This document shows positions 9,791 through 23,374 of a stretch of 64,000 nucleotides of DNA, piece by piece. The stretch lies in assembly GCA_001695595.3 (NCBI GenBank), contig MBPM02000022.1:496001-560000 (forward strand), given 5' to 3'. Source of the DNA: Plasmopara viticola. Its lineage: Eukaryota; Oomycota; Peronosporomycetes; Peronosporales; Peronosporaceae. The stretch's first letter is position 1; each line of letters opens with the position of its first letter. A model generated the notes under the pieces. The model saw only the letters and a list, made by a program, of their open reading frames with translations. It was not told the origin of the DNA and did not search any database. A program made the translations under genes and the position numbers.

Positions 9791-11899
9791 TCTCTCTATT
9801 TTTCGAGAAGCCGACCGCAAAAGAAACGTATTTTTTTTAATTTGCCGGCTCGAGCACAAGTGCCCGATCGTGCCCGGCGCACAGAGTACTGTAGACCGTC
9901 GCCACGCCTTCGCCGTCAACAATTACCGCTGTCGTCTACCGTTGCCTCAGTCTATTCTCGCGAAAGATTTTTGCTGTGTAGGTTTTCCTTTTTGAAGTCA
10001 CCGACTTCGGTCAGTGCAGAATAACTTGGGGTGAGGGTTTAATCAGACTAGTTCGTGCTATCTAAAGAAGGCAACTTTTTACTGTCATCATTGGTTGTGG
10101 TTATCGTGCGTTTGCCTCAAGGCCCAGTGAGAGAAGTTGTGGGTACTTCTCACTCTCACCACAATTGATCTGTCTAGCTGCATACTACTGAGTGGGTATT
10201 TGAATTGGTTTGAGTACCTAGCTCTGCTTCGGCACAGCCATCGGCACCGGTCGCCAGGACGACCATGCCCTTCCTAATTGGCAGTCAAACCACTTGCGCA
10301 TAACCGATTGGTCTTGGACGAAAAAGCCTTCGACGAAAGCACCGACGATTCTGACGCTCCGGAACAATTGAGCAATCAGAAAGCTCTAGCGCCAACTCTA
10401 TCACCAGGCGACGCAAACCACTGCACGCTCCTATGGATCCCGACTGCGCGACTGACTGCTGAGCGGAACATAAGAAATTAAATCAATCCTCAACGGCGGA
10501 TTGTCAGCCGAAATTCTAGCGCGAGTACCTTCACCTGGGTTGCGTCCGCGACTTTGTGCGCACCCCCCCCGTCAAGAGATCGGCTTCAGCTGCACATTTG
10601 ATGAGGCTCTTTGCTGACTTGGCGGTGTATCCCTCAAGAAATGTAACGTCTTTGTTTTAATCGTAAGTACTCGCTATTCGACAAGCTGTACATCGTTAAT
10701 CTTCATCGTCTTCTGTTTGGCGGGCCGAGTCGAGACATTTATAGCTGATTTGTGAGTCGTAACGTCAGGCTCGTTCTCATCACGGTAACGCACGATCACG
10801 GCGTGGTCAAGTCGCGAGCAAGTGCAATGTGCTTATAACGCTGTACCTTGCCCATTAGGTTGTTTAACCAAACAGTGAGCTTCTTCGCGAGATCCTCTTC
10901 GATCCGAATGACAAGTCATACTTCGTTTAACACCGCTTTTACAAGCATTTTCGTGTGCACCCCATCGTCGCTGCGTCAATCTGCTCGCTAGCCATCCGAT
11001 ATTCTGGACGTCAGTATTCGGATCGAGGATAAGGCGATTTTTCGACCAAAACAGCACTTTTAAGGAATATGAGCTTCTACTATTGGCTCCGTGACTCTGA
11101 GTACTACGCCCGCCTCTATCCAATCGAATAGCTCACCAGGGTTTGTCGTCGATCTCCACCGGATAAGTCTCGTCGGTACGCTCTAGTCACGGCTTTCACT
11201 GCGAAATTCAAATTTGGCCTTTCTGGCTCACGCTCAGCCCGGTCAAGAGCCCAGCCAATTTTTATTGGAGCCATGACTTTTGATGCCTTAAAATAGAACG
11301 TGGTCCAGCACTCGCACTTCGGGTTGATAAATTGTGCGGGAAAAAAGTTCATTTTGCCGGGCACGCCAGCTCCATGTGAGATGTCTCTAGACACTTTGAA
11401 TATATCAACATTGACATACTCAATTACTATGTAGTTCTGATTGCTGATGGTAAAGACCCTTCTCTGCCGCCAGATATTGATCTGAGTGTGGGTGAATATG
11501 ACTGAACTCATGGCTTTACAACTCATTCACCTTTGGTTCCATTGACTGCAATCTGCGCGCTCAAACAGGCATTACTGCAGAATTAAACACTATAATTACC
11601 GATTATGTCGCCAAGGATATACTACTCCTAACGTTGCATGAAGATGTGCTGGTCATTATTAAGGCACAGCCTGCGCACTTTCGCTAGCTCTCATAGTCCT
11701 TCTTTAACGTCAACAACAGCTTGTGACGAATCAGACGATCTACCGTACGCTATGCGCGAAGCCATTACAAAATGGAGAACGATCAACTCTATGATCCAAC
11801 TACTTGCTCGTAATGAACAGTTACCGATCTTCCTATTCGTAGCTCCTTGAGCGATAACTTTCGCATCTAAAAGTTTTGTCGATCCGCTGAAAATACAAG
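9791..11899. other. No recognisable gene
   Basis: About 2.1 kb with only short open frames, the longest being 136 codons on the minus strand at 11116-11526. None resembles a known family to me. The adjacent LINE carcass may extend leftward into this stretch, but I cannot align it. Confidence 0.5.
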
Positions 11900-14800
11900 C
11901 GTTCTTTTTTCAAACAACTTCCCCCAGGCGAATTTGACATGCACTATCCTTTGACAAAGCGATCTCAGCCGAATGTGCATGGCACATTCAGATGTCCATA
12001 AGCAATCTTGAGTACGCCGCCTCACATTCTTACGGCGTCGACGTATTTAAGCGATTAAGAGATATCTTCTACAATTCAGACCGCGCTTTCCTTTTTGGTA
12101 CGCCCTCGACTTTTAAAGGCATGAAGAGGCTTAAGCATTTGACGCAATCTCGCTTAACATGAACGGGAAGAATTAATTTTTACTCACCATCCATGAGCGA
12201 CTCGTCTCGACGCACCAGCTCGTTGCATTTCAAGAGATGAAGATTAATAAATTTACAACAAGTTGACAAACATTTCGGTCACATGACAGACTTCAGAGCA
12301 CGCTGCTTTTGGTCAAACTCTACGTCTCATGTAATTAACGGAAGACATGGGGTTGGTCTTGTTGTGTTCAACTGAGATTATCGACATCACGGCTAGTGTC
12401 GACAGAGAAAAATCACGTGTGCGTTACTTTTAACTACAGACATCGCTTGGAGATATACTCGATGAACCATGTAGTGAGGAATTTTTTTTAACACCACCCA
12501 CTCACTTCAACACCAACCGCATTATATTGAAAGTGAGTGAAGGCATCCAACACAACGTCGTCAACATCTCGACCTAATGTTGGACGATTACCTCACCCAG
12601 ACGGCAGTTGGTCGACCACACTTGAGACGAGGTCGAGATGAGCATGAGGAATGGCTTGTAGCGTTTGGTCTTGTCGATCCCTGGCGTTTTATGAACCCAG
12701 AGAGGGACAAATTGAGTCCATCATGTAACAATTCACTGTACTATAGTTTGTTACGGCTGACTTGCTTCAAGACAATTTGGTGTCAGTAATTTATGTTTGA
12801 GACCGCAGATAGCATCAAAATGATCATATACCATTTAAGCTTTGTAAATGTCCAAATGGATACCGCGACGGGGCCGCCGACCGTAGCGGTATTCAACTTG
12901 AGTGCTTCAGGACACGGAAGCTCGAGACTTACTTCTAGCTAAAACTGAAGTATTGGTAAACTGCATCGAGATCATTTACGAAGCGAGTCCCGGTTGTCTT
13001 CTTGATGGGCACGTACGTGCATATTGTATCTACTCTCGGCGCTGATGGAAGTAGCTCCGAAAGGCTAATGAGCGATTCTTGTCCGCTGAAATAGATGCAG
13101 TCAAGGCAGCGACTTAATTGGCGAAGATGCTACCTGAAAGAAATAAGCAAGAGCGAGTTAGTACAAGTAAACAGGATCTTCAATACGATCGGGAGAACAC
13201 AAGGCGATAAATGGATATACATTTTTTGTCGCGGCGTTACACTGAGGCGAACGGACAACTAACTAATTCTTTCGTACACTTCTGCCAAATTGTCTACGGT
13301 CTTCGATTACAGAGCAGATAATTGACGATGGTACCGTGACAGAAACTCAGACGGCAATTGCGGGTGGTCACTGGCTGTATTGAGGAAGACTATGTTCATT
13401 CAAATTAGCTGACTCGATCGGTAAACGGCTTTTAACACGTAAATTGCTTTAACTTACTACACTTTTACGAACTACGGCATCACGGCTGTCAAGCCTACAA
13501 ACAGCGATGCTTGATGACCCTATTGCGGCAAAAGACTTATACTGGGCTAATAGCATCCAGAATTGACCAAGCTTCTGGAGCAGATGGAGCAGATATTATC
13601 AACTATCAATCATGCAATTAACGTGGCTCAATTCTTGGGCGGTCGATTTATCACTCATTACTTTGTTTTCAAAATATGCAGCAGAACTGCAAAACTTAGT
13701 ACCAGATGCATGTGCGGTACTTCTGGACCTTGCGAAGGTCTTTAAAAGTGTTCTGTGGCCGGTTAAAGACGTGGTTCTTTGTTACTTCGGTTTTGCTGCT
13801 AGTTTTCGAGCGTAGGCGAAGACGTTTTACAATAAAACACCCATAAGGTTTCTGCTGAATGGTTGCCCGGAGATCCCTTTTTGCTGGGCGCAAGTGCCAG
13901 GCAAGGAGATCCACTTACACCAGGTCTTTTTGTGGTTTCAATCGAGTCGATGGTGAGGATCGATTGCCGGCAATAGGTATACCTGTGAGTGGGACGAGTT
14001 TAACTCAATTGTTACTCGCGCTCGCTGACGACTGAACCAGATTACTCTCTTACTCGGACCATGATGAGGAGTTCATCGGATAAGTTCCTAAAGATGCGGA
14101 TGCTGCTCGCTTGCGATTAAATCAGAGAAAATTAACATCATGCCGTCCTTTCATTATGTTAAAGCCTAGACTTACTGGATACGACGACGATCGAATGATT
14201 ATGTTTTGACGCCATGAAAAACCGTCCTACTGCTTCATGTCATAAATGGAGCTATGGGTACACTACTCCAACTGTTTAATGACGTACTCAACAAGATACA
14301 AGCTCGATGCACCCTTTTAGAGAAACGGGCAAGGACGTCAAAGATCAGAGGTTAATCAGGAAGTTGAAGTGCAAAGTATAGTCTTACCAGCGCTTTGATA
14401 TCCGGCAAGTGTCATGCCTACACACCTAGCTACGCTCGAATCAGTTGACAAGATAGTACGAAATTTTGTCAACGCTAACGGTACAAATTCGTCGACAGCC
14501 GACCCCGGCAAATTCAGTAAGAAGTGAAAGCAATAGTGATGGCGGTCTTGAATTTGCTTCACCGAAAGTCTTCATTACCTTAAGTGTTTTGGATGGTATT
14601 GTCACTAAATTTGCTATGTCTTAAAAGCCTTTTTAGATGGCACCAGCAATGGCTATCTCCACCAAAGATTTACAGCCATTGAAAAAAGGCTACGACGTAC
14701 TGAACGCTAATATATACGAGGTCGGCGGGGTCATCTTCCTGATTTGCGGAACTATACTCTTAATCTATGGACCGACGTACACAAATTACGTGAAACAACC

Positions 14801-15270
14801 AACTGGAAGCTGTTTACGCTCACTGTGTCATTTTGGGATAACATTCACTTTTCCTTCGGAAACCTTAAGGTATTACTACATTGTGTTGGTCCAAAAACGG
14901 TTGACAAGCTCATAAATGTGGGCTTCAACCGTCTTCAAGACTCTTTGGACCGACTCAAAAGAAATCACGCTACGGCTTACTACGAACATTACTGAATTTG
15001 TGAACCACGGTTCAACCCAATAGCTCACCACCGAGATACCATGTTCCCTTATAAAGCACTCTACGTACTATCTTTCCTCACAGACGTCAACCCGCAAAGT
15101 AGAGTATTGAGCTGGATAGGCTGTCGACTTGTTCTTCAAAGAATGTGCCTCACTGGGTCCATATATCAAACTTTCCTTATCTTCAAGCAACAACCTTGCG
15201 ATACCCAAACAAGTCAGCAAAAATAAAATACGAAATTAAAAACTAAAAAAATAGAAAAAGGGGGAAAACA
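11900..15270 (+). pseudogene. Decayed non-LTR (LINE) retrotransposon
   Basis: Fragments of a LINE ORF2 appear in order on the plus strand. A C-terminal endonuclease piece lies at 12577-12760 (EEWLVAFGLVDPWRFMNPER, as in LINE endonucleases where this precedes the SRIDY motif). Reverse-transcriptase blocks lie at about 13690-14080 (CAVLLDLAKVFKSVLW, FGFAASF, then a FADD-like LLLALADD). A C-terminal remnant lies at 14700-15230. Many stops and frameshifts are present. An A-rich run near 15215-15270 could be the 3' tail. It belongs to a different, older lineage than the element at 23375-24524. Confidence 0.65.
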
Positions 15271-16269
15271 AAATATATTTCACCAGCGTACTGTAACTCG
15301 GCACATTCGACTGGTGGCAATCACCCGCCTTCAAATTTACTTGCTGGTTAATGCCGACACTTCTGCTTTCGTGTCTTGATGTCTATACCTTGCCTTTAAT
15401 TTTTTGTTAAAGTTAGGTAAAAACTTAATAAATAGAAAACAATCCGAGTGTGCCGAGAAGGTTGGCTACCACACAAGGCGGGATATTTTGAACGACCAAA
15501 TAGCGCTGCTTGCTTCAAATCGAGCACTTATAATCATCGTCGATGACCGAGATCAGACCTGTAAAATTTAGCAGCTGGCACCTGGGAATTTTGACTCGAG
15601 ATTGGCGATAGATGTCTTCAATAAAATGTGGCAGAAATCGAGATGCAGAGCTCTTGCCGGAGCACATGTCATGACCATCACAGTGAGCTGGCTTCGTGCA
15701 TTGTGCATGAAACACATGTAGTTGAGTGTGCAATTTGAAGTCTACAGTGATCGCCACTTTTATACGGTATGCCTTGTCAATTTTCGCGACTATAACTCGG
15801 GCAACTACAAAATTACATATCGACGGTCTGATTCATCTTAAATTCATTTTCCTCTTTTCAATTTCTTGCTAATATTAGGCATCAAAGATCCATCAAAACA
15901 CCCAACTTCTTATGCTGTTGAACAATTAGCAAATTAAAGTTCAGGCACATGACGACAGAAAGCTAAAATTTCTTCCTCGCAATCTCATCCTAGCCATCGC
16001 TTCTTTTTTCCACGGAGATCCAAGCAGCAACTTTTTAAGCATAGCTTTTCTTCTCATAATTCAAATCAATTGCTGCATTATTATGACTACTCGTACAAAA
16101 GTCAAGAGTGATGGATTATATTAACACTTCTCCTTTTGAATGTAGCTCAAGTCTTATCGGGGAGGATGATTATGCAGTCGATCTTAACTGATTTTATGGC
16201 TGAAAGATTGATAGACATATCGGATTTAAACCGGTTCGGACTTGTCGAGACTGATTGCCTATTGGCTAT

Positions 16270-16830
16270 AAGTGAGAATGAGTCAAAAAGAAACAATCTG
16301 ACAATCACTTATTTCAAATGTCACATGATGACATTTTGTTGTGACGTCACAGTCTGGAGCCATAATCTTAAGATTGAGTGTTGATGCTAAGACTAATACA
16401 AGTTCTAAAGTGTGGGTTTGTAAGTCGTCATAAATTATTCGTTTAAGTAAAATGTGGTATACGAATTGGATACCCAATCTACTACAAAGACGCAAACTTT
16501 TGAAGAGCACGATTGTATCACGGTACGATGGGAAGCGCGGGTTCTGATCAAGTATGCGGCTATGCTTCCCGTACTAGATCATCCGTAGTCAAGTAGATAA
16601 ACCAGCAAGTAAAATGTGCCCGATCCGTGGGGTGTAAGTGCCCGGTCAGGAAGAGATGATCAAACTAATTTATAACATCGCTCCACCGAAGCATGGAAAT
16701 GCTCGGAACGAATACACGACAGATTTTAAGTCGGACGTATTGACGAAAGACGTACACCTCAAATTTGTCTGGCAGCTTCGTTATTAGTCGAGGTGTACAT
16801 GGATTGTACACGAGTCGATCGTTCGATCGC
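16270..16830 (+). mobile_element. LTR-like sequence, copy 2 (5' of Copia carcass)
   Basis: Diverged homologue of 4410-4995, placed just before the Copia gag-pol remnants and in the same orientation, which fits a 5' LTR. It holds a perfect GTGACGTCAC palindrome (16341-16350), a CRE/ATF-type sequence also largely kept at 4497-4506. Ends are approximate. Confidence 0.55.
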
Positions 16831-17039
16831 TAAACATTAGGAGCTAATCATTTTCAAGCTTGATTACTCATCCTACACCACTAACAGCAAAAAAAAACGA
16901 CGACACTGAGTTTCACATATAAAAGTCTAAGGTACAGATGGTCCTCGAGAACGCGAGTTGTGGAAAGTGACTTGTTGGCTGGGGAGCTGCCAGATCGTGG
17001 TCGATCAAACGCTCTTTCGGAAAAAGCAACACAAGGCAT

Positions 17040-20000
17040 TAGTTCACGATGAAGAACTCGAAAGTGCCACCGTCAGGGAGGCAAGTGGTACGTACGATTC
17101 ATGGTTAGGCCTACGATTGAAAGAGAAGCCTGGTTAGCAAGGAATTTTTTGTCGAAGTGTGTTCGCAACAAATTTCGACAAGAAATTGCTTGTTGTTGTG
17201 GTATGATGGTCAGAGGTGATGATGTGCTGGAGTATAACAAGAAGGTTAAGATCCTGGCGTAGCAGCTCAAAGCGACAGGCGCTTTGATTATCATGCTTCC
17301 TTCAAGTCTAAGCAAGTCGCACCAGTGTCCGAAAATTGCTTTCCAGCACACTTACGCGAGAACAACTTGGCTGCTGCTTGAATACATGGAACGCAAAAAA
17401 TATGGTGGCTGTATCGAGACGACCGCACATGGACACGTTTAAGCGTTCATAAAGAGCATAAGGTTTGGTTAAAGAGGCTGCGGCGTGCAACGACTGCGGC
17501 AAACAAGAACATTCAATCGCGAATTACGGATTAGCGATTGACACGACAGACGGCGTTTACATCGAGTGAATGTTGCGAGCAGAGGAGACACCAGCGACTT
17601 CTTGTTCTTCGATGTCGGCAATAGCAACGGCTATTAGGTTAAGGTGATGTCAGGTAGAAGCGTGGCTGATCGACTTTAAGGGACGCAGTCGATAGTGTAT
17701 TCCAAAAATATATGAAGAACTGCAAGGCTTTAGCTCAGGTGGACGTCCGCCTTTTAAACGATAGTATTATTTGATTTATTGAAAGCGGTGTGATCGTGAT
17801 TATTATGATAAATATACATTGCGGCGTAAGAAAGATATGTTTACGAGCATGCGGCTTATCCTTAAGCCGCAGCGCAATCTCTTCTCGATCGATGAGTATG
17901 AAAAAGATGTCGGCGTTGTGAGCTCCGACAATAGCGGATGCTTCATCGAGTTAAGCGACAAGATGCGTACGATAGGCGAACGAGAAGGTAAGCTGCTAAG
18001 CTTTGTGTGGCATCGGTGATACCGACAGAGCTGATGTGGCAAGCTTGCAGGATCGCAAAGGGGACACCATGTCACACTTTCGGCATCTTTCACTTGGTCA
18101 TAGTTTTCATGAAGAACTCGACGTCATCGTAAGGAAAAGCTATGGAGCTGGGATCAACATGGCATCGGATGACCAATGGGAGCTGTGGGGTGGGTGCTCA
18201 CTCGGCAAGAAAATGCGAAAAACCGTACACTGCTGAAGTGTGCGCGTTGCCCGCAAGAGGATGCTGCTTTTTCCAAAGCGAATTGAGCAAGCCGTAATGA
18301 CTGCGAAGTATTCATGGTATTGAGTCTGACCCACGCCATCAGCCATAAATAGTCGGGATGGATACGATACCTTTGCTGGTAGGCTTAAAGGTGTCCGGTT
18401 GCCACGCTTGTGATCATATTCTAACGAATGAACCCACCGAGTTCGACGTTCGGTCTGTGCGCTGTTGCATTTTTTAATACTTGAAGCACGAAAACTGACA
18501 GTCGCGTACTGGTGAACCAGGACGTGCTGGACATGAAGGTGTCTCGACAGCGGGGAGTTGACTACTGGTGGAGTGTGGTAGTTAATGAAGTGAAAGTTAC
18601 ACTTGACTCCGATCCGACGCAGTCGGATGGAAATTAGAAGATGAAGAACAAACTACGTGAGGCGAAAGAACTATGCAAGACATCAAGTGGCTCCTCTGGA
18701 CGCAGTCATTGAGAGAATCCCAAGGGACAATCAGTATTCATCGCAGAAACTACATTAAGCGCTTGACAAAGTGTCAGCAGCACATAAATATTAGAATCTT
18801 GAAGCTACCTACGCCGTGTTTTAGTGGGGGAGATGCTGGCTACATTCAAGTCGGCGACGAAATCACAGCAACGCAGCCAAGTGGAATGATATATGCGACT
18901 CGGAGTATGAGTCGCTGAGCAAGAATAACGCGTGGGATCTTGAGGCACTACAGATAGCTTAGATGTTGATAGGTGATTTGCCCTAAGAGGACAGCGTCAA
19001 GTATGGCTGCCAATTATGTGCGCAAACAAACGGGTTCTTCAAAAAACACCAGGACGAAGCTTAGTTGTTTATTGTACGAATTAAAGCAGTCATCGCCGAC
19101 TTCCATTAACTGATCTACAGCTCAGATTCAAGAAGCAAGACTCGGATCACTACATCTGTATCGAAAAGAAGATTCAAGAATTGATCGTGGCAGTGATATA
19201 CGTGGCAAACCTGATCCTAGCAAGCAGTAACGATGAGCTGTTGGAGTCGCCAAAGCACGCACTAAAAAGGCTTTGAGATATCGAGAAGGCCTTGAACTGC
19301 CGGGTACGAACAGAAAGAGCGACTGTGGTTCTTAAAAGTGACAGTTAGGCAGGCCAGGATTCTTGAGTCTAACCTGATCAAGCTTGTCATTTAATACAGC
19401 TAATGTGTGAAGACGCCGCAAGATGCCGGACTCAAGTCAATAAAGAACATGTGCGGGGACGGCTGCAAGCTCGAAGACATGAGGGAGAATGTGCCTTACC
19501 AGAGTGTCGGTAGCCTCTAGTATCTGAGGATGGTAACACGTTCACACCTCGCTGCCGAAGCGGGGTATTAAGTCAGTTTGTGTCCAATCCGTGCCCGACA
19601 CTGACACCCCTTACGGAGTGTGCGGTGTTTTGTTAAGCGACACTAACATACAGATTGAACTTCTCAGAGCAAGATAGCTTCAGTGTGTACGGTTACTCGG
19701 ATGCAGACTGGGCCAAGATGTCGAGTCAAGAAGGAGAACAAGTGGCTTTGTTTCACGATGAGCGGCGGATGTATCAGCGAAAGGAGTACGAGGAAGCGAG
19801 CGGTGGCGCCGTTTTTAATGGAAGCCCATGGGGTTCGAATCTTTCCTAACGTGGACATCCATCAAATTGTTTCGGCTCTCTCCTACATCAATCCAAGCCG
19901 TCTGACCCGCCACAGACTTGCTTAGGTCAATTGCGGAATCGAAAAGTCATCTCTCCAGCTTTAACGCCATCAATTGCGAACACTACCAAAGGCCGGCTTA

Positions 20001-20210
20001 GCTGCTACGCAGCGAAAGCAATTCTTGCGGTGTCTACAAGCTCGAAAGTCAAGGTTGAGCATCTTTCAAGTCGAATGCCTCGACCTACTACGGTGTGCTG
20101 GTAAGACAATCAGTAGCATTGGTATGTCGGTACTCGGCTATCCGACAATAAATGTACGAGAGCGATTGTTTGACGACGCAAACAAGGTAACGATAATGTC
20201 GTAGATAGGC
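17040..20210 (+). pseudogene. Decayed Ty1/Copia retrotransposon gag-pol
   Basis: Plus-strand remnants follow Copia order. There are gag residues with a CCHC zinc knuckle at 17486-17527 (CNDCGKQEHSIANY, last Cys changed to Tyr). Next are protease/GAG-pre-integrase pieces at 17830-18200 (RNLFSIDEYEKDVGVV; FRHLSLGHSFHEELDVIVRK). A reverse-transcriptase tail at 19120-19560 reads VAVIYVANLILASSNDELLE, where YVDDLL would be expected, then VPYQSVGSL. RNase H at 19670-19830 is split over two frames (YGYSDADWA, then GGCISERSTRKRAV). Numerous stops and frameshifts make it non-functional. Confidence 0.82.
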
Positions 20211-20974
20211 GGCGCACGAATAGGCGCACTCAGCCGGATGCTTAGCCGAATAATATGATGGTCGGATGTAGCAAGCTAAAATTACCTTAATTTCACTCCT
20301 CGAAATACCACGATATAATAAAAATGAGATAGTTATTTGCTAATCTGCCAAAACTATGTCATTTTCTTTATAACAGTAGAGAGAGCCGTTTGTATAAGCT
20401 ATAACAATCTTTGAATTTTTCATAACCAGACAGAGGATAGATATTTATGTTTCAATATTCTAATCCGAGAATCCAGTGCTTTAATCAAACACAAATCCCG
20501 GAATGTGGCTACTGTAGCAGTATCACAAACGAGCTTTTGATCCCGCTAATTCATACTTATCTTCAGTTTACTTATAACCGTGTCTTAGTAAAAGAGCCAG
20601 CCCTTTTTTCGATACTGCTCATCATGATGTGCTCTTCATTGACCTGATCGTAGTAGATACAGTAAAAGCGCATACATTCTCAAAATCTTGCCTAAATTCT
20701 CGCAAAATCTACAAGGCTCAAGCGTTTAGTCTAACATCTGACCCCAATACATTGCTGCAAAGCATGTTGCTTGTTGCTCTTTTATTAAATATCGTTGAGA
20801 ATATTGGAGCAATAAACAATACGATGATGACAGTTCTCGCAACAATCTCCTTGGATCATAGCCGGAACCACAATAAATAACGATTCATGGTCTTAGCCTC
20901 TTCCGACAAATCACAGTGCTGCGGCTCCTGATGTCACTCTTGGATTTGACATTTCACGAATCAAACTCAGTGGA
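20211..20974. other. A/T-rich spacer, no gene
   Basis: Separates the Copia carcass from PAP-3. Short open frames only. The last 60 bases retain faint similarity to the PAP-1 leader, with a degraded initiator-like GTCACTCTTGGATTT near 20934. Confidence 0.5.
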
Positions 20975-22630
20975 ATGCGGTTCCACGCTGCAATTAATAC
21001 AGCGGCTTTTGCGTGCGCCACGATCTCCATGTGCTCCACTCCAGTCGAATCGTCCAGCTTTCAAGACATGGCCGAGAGGTTTTTCTCGGGCGAGAATGAC
21101 GCGACGGCGGGTTGAGAAACCGCTCACGCCAAATCGGGCTCGATCGACGACAGAACGTGTGTGTACGACTGGTCAACGTTAAGCTGCAAGCCAAAGTCCA
21201 AGTGTTCGATCCAATACACGTTTGGGGATGTCACGCCGTCCCAAGCGTGTCGCGTGACGGATAGTGGGGACCACACGAAAGTTCCGCAACAATTTCACTT
21301 GGCCTTTGCCGGCCAAGAGCCTGGAACGGGCATGGCCATCTCCTGGACGTCGTTTGCACAAGAGGAACACCCGGCTGTGTGGCTGGGTACGACCGAAGCT
21401 AAACTGACGCGGGTCAAGCACGCCAAAGTCGCGGTGAAGTCGTATTATAAGGATAAAAATTACTCTCTCTTCACTTACCACGCCATCGTAAGCGGGCTCA
21501 AACCGTATACTGAGTACCACTACAGAGTAGGAAGTGCCACGGACCCAATGTCGCAAAGTGCCGTGAGCACGTTCCGAACAGCGCGTGCTGCTGGTGATTC
21601 CAGTCGATTTGTTGTGGCTGTGTATGGAGACATGGGCACGGAAGCGAATTCGGTTGCAACCAACAAATACATCAACACTTTGAACGGAAAGGTGGATTTC
21701 ATTTATCATTTAGGTGACATTTCGTATGCCGACAATGACTATTTGACAGTCCAAACCGTGTTTGGTTTTTTTTACGATGAATTGTGGAACAAGTTCATGA
21801 ACTCGTTGACGAACGTGATGCGGCACATGGCGTATATGGTTGTCGTGGGCAATCACGAGGCAGAGTGCCACTCGCCCACTTGTATTGCCTCAGACACAAA
21901 GAAGAATCAGCTTGGCAATTACTCAGCCTTTAACCATCGCTTTCGCATGCCTTCACCAGAAAGTGGAGGTGCTGCAAACATGTGGTATTCCTTCGACTAT
22001 GCCTCGGTGCATTTTACAACCCTTTCAACCGAGACGGATTATCCGGGCGCACCCAAGAATGCGCACTTTACTGGGCGCAAGTACGGCAACTTTGGCAATC
22101 AGTTGGCGTGGCTTGAAGCTGATTTGAAGGCTGCTGATGCCAATCGGGCCAAAGTACCGTGGATCGTCGTTGGAATGCACCGACCCGTGTATACACTAAG
22201 TTCTTGCGATAAAAACGGTAAACCTATCAACGCCTACGACTACGATTCGCTGAAAGTGCAAAAGGCGTTTGAAGGCTTGCTAATCAAGTACAAGGTTGAC
22301 TTAGTATTCGAGGGGCACGTGCACGATTACGAGCGTCTGTACCCAACGGCAGACAGTAAAGTTTACATGGACGGCGTGTCAAGTGATGGCAAGACGTACA
22401 CAAACCCGAAAGCCCCCGTGCATGTCATTGCTGGCATGGCTGGGAATTCGGAAGGGTTAACGAAGTACAAAAAACCACCTAGTCCAAAGTGGTTGGCTCA
22501 CATGGACAATAAGCACTTTGGTATCACAAAGCTTTCCGTGACTCCTACAAAACTCACAGTAACGATGATTGAGGCGGCCACGGAGAAGGTGTACGATGAG
22601 TTTTCGATCATTAAAAAGGCCAGTGGGTAA
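20975..22630 (+). pseudogene. Purple acid phosphatase copy 3, disrupted 5' end
   Basis: The body from 21158 on is an intact, collinear homologue of PAP-1 and PAP-2 with GDMG, LGDISYADND, GNHE, GMHR and GHVHDYER, and a small loop difference (NGKPINAYDYDSL). Its open frame alone lacks a signal peptide. An ATG at 20975 aligns with the paralogues' start (MRFHAAINTAAFACATIS), but reading on meets an in-frame TGA at 21113. Two explanations are possible. One is a pseudogene. The other is a roughly 75-bp intron, 21079-21153 (GTTTTT...GACGACAG), whose removal deletes the stop and rejoins the frame as ...AERTCVYDW. A 123-bp intron from 21031 would also fit. The paralogues have no intron here. The catalytic region looks selectively maintained. 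Confidence 0.7.
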
Positions 22631-22767
22631 ACGACATAGTGAAGTGCGGACCGAAGGTGTTTGTAATTAAGAAAAAATGAAGATTTTTTAAAGTTTTCGT
22701 TAATTTATCAGGCAGTCAAATTGAACACCAAAGTGGTCGAAATAAAAAAATTGTAATATGGTCCGCA

Positions 22768-22850
22768 AGGTACGTACCCGATGCTCTAAGTTGCGAGTAT
22801 ACATTTAGTCCGTAAAGGGTCGGCGCAGCGGCCACTGATCAGGCGTCATA
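22768..22850 (+). repeat. Interspersed repeat downstream of PAP-3
   Basis: Third, shorter and more diverged copy of the repeat at 3870-4030 and 9660-9790, starting AAGGTACGTACCCGATGCTC and including GTCCGTAAAGGGTCGGCG. Confidence 0.6.
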
Positions 22851-23058
22851 GCTTCATCGAATCCTTCAACCACTATCGATGATTTCAAATCCTGGGCGAT
22901 TTGGGTAGATTTGCTTTTGAATATACAAAACCGCATACCCTTGTTGGTCCGCAAGTCGCTTCATGACTTTTTCTCTCCAATGCTAGTTTTTGAGTTTGCA
23001 ATATCAATAGTTGTAGATTTATATTAAACGTGATCGGTTGCCTGCTGGTCGAAGAAGG

Positions 23059-23094
23059 TCAAATTTGACATTACGATCGTAATGTCAAATTTGA
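23059..23094. repeat. Perfect 36-bp palindrome
   Basis: An 18-base arm TCAAATTTGACATTACGA is followed immediately by its reverse complement, with no spacer. It lies within or at the edge of LTR copy 3 and has no exact counterpart in the other LTR copies. Confidence 0.9.
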
Positions 23095-23374
23095 GTTTAA
23101 TCGATCATTTAGTGGAATATGACGGTACCTGATCAACTCAACTATTACGAGAGCACCACCGTAAGAAACGGTACGATAGGAATCGTTGGGTGTGATCAGC
23201 TATGCAGCTACGCTTCACGTGCTCAATCGATCATAATTTACTTGCGCATCAGATGATCTGCGGTCCAGATTACCTGTTTTTCACTAGTCCGATCTGCAGG
23301 GTCCAAGTGCCCGATCAGGTATAGAGATGATCAAATCAAGCTACAACAATTATTCGCTGACACATGGAGATGCC

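Noticed and set aside
10561..10572. C-rich run
   Set aside because: Short homopolymer without structure or associated gene.
11116..11526. 136-codon minus-strand open frame
   Set aside because: No recognisable domain, weak coding character, next to a decayed LINE; treated as chance or relic.
19829..19850. tRNA B-box-like GGTTCGAATC
   Set aside because: No A box or cloverleaf around it; it falls in the decayed Copia RNase H region.
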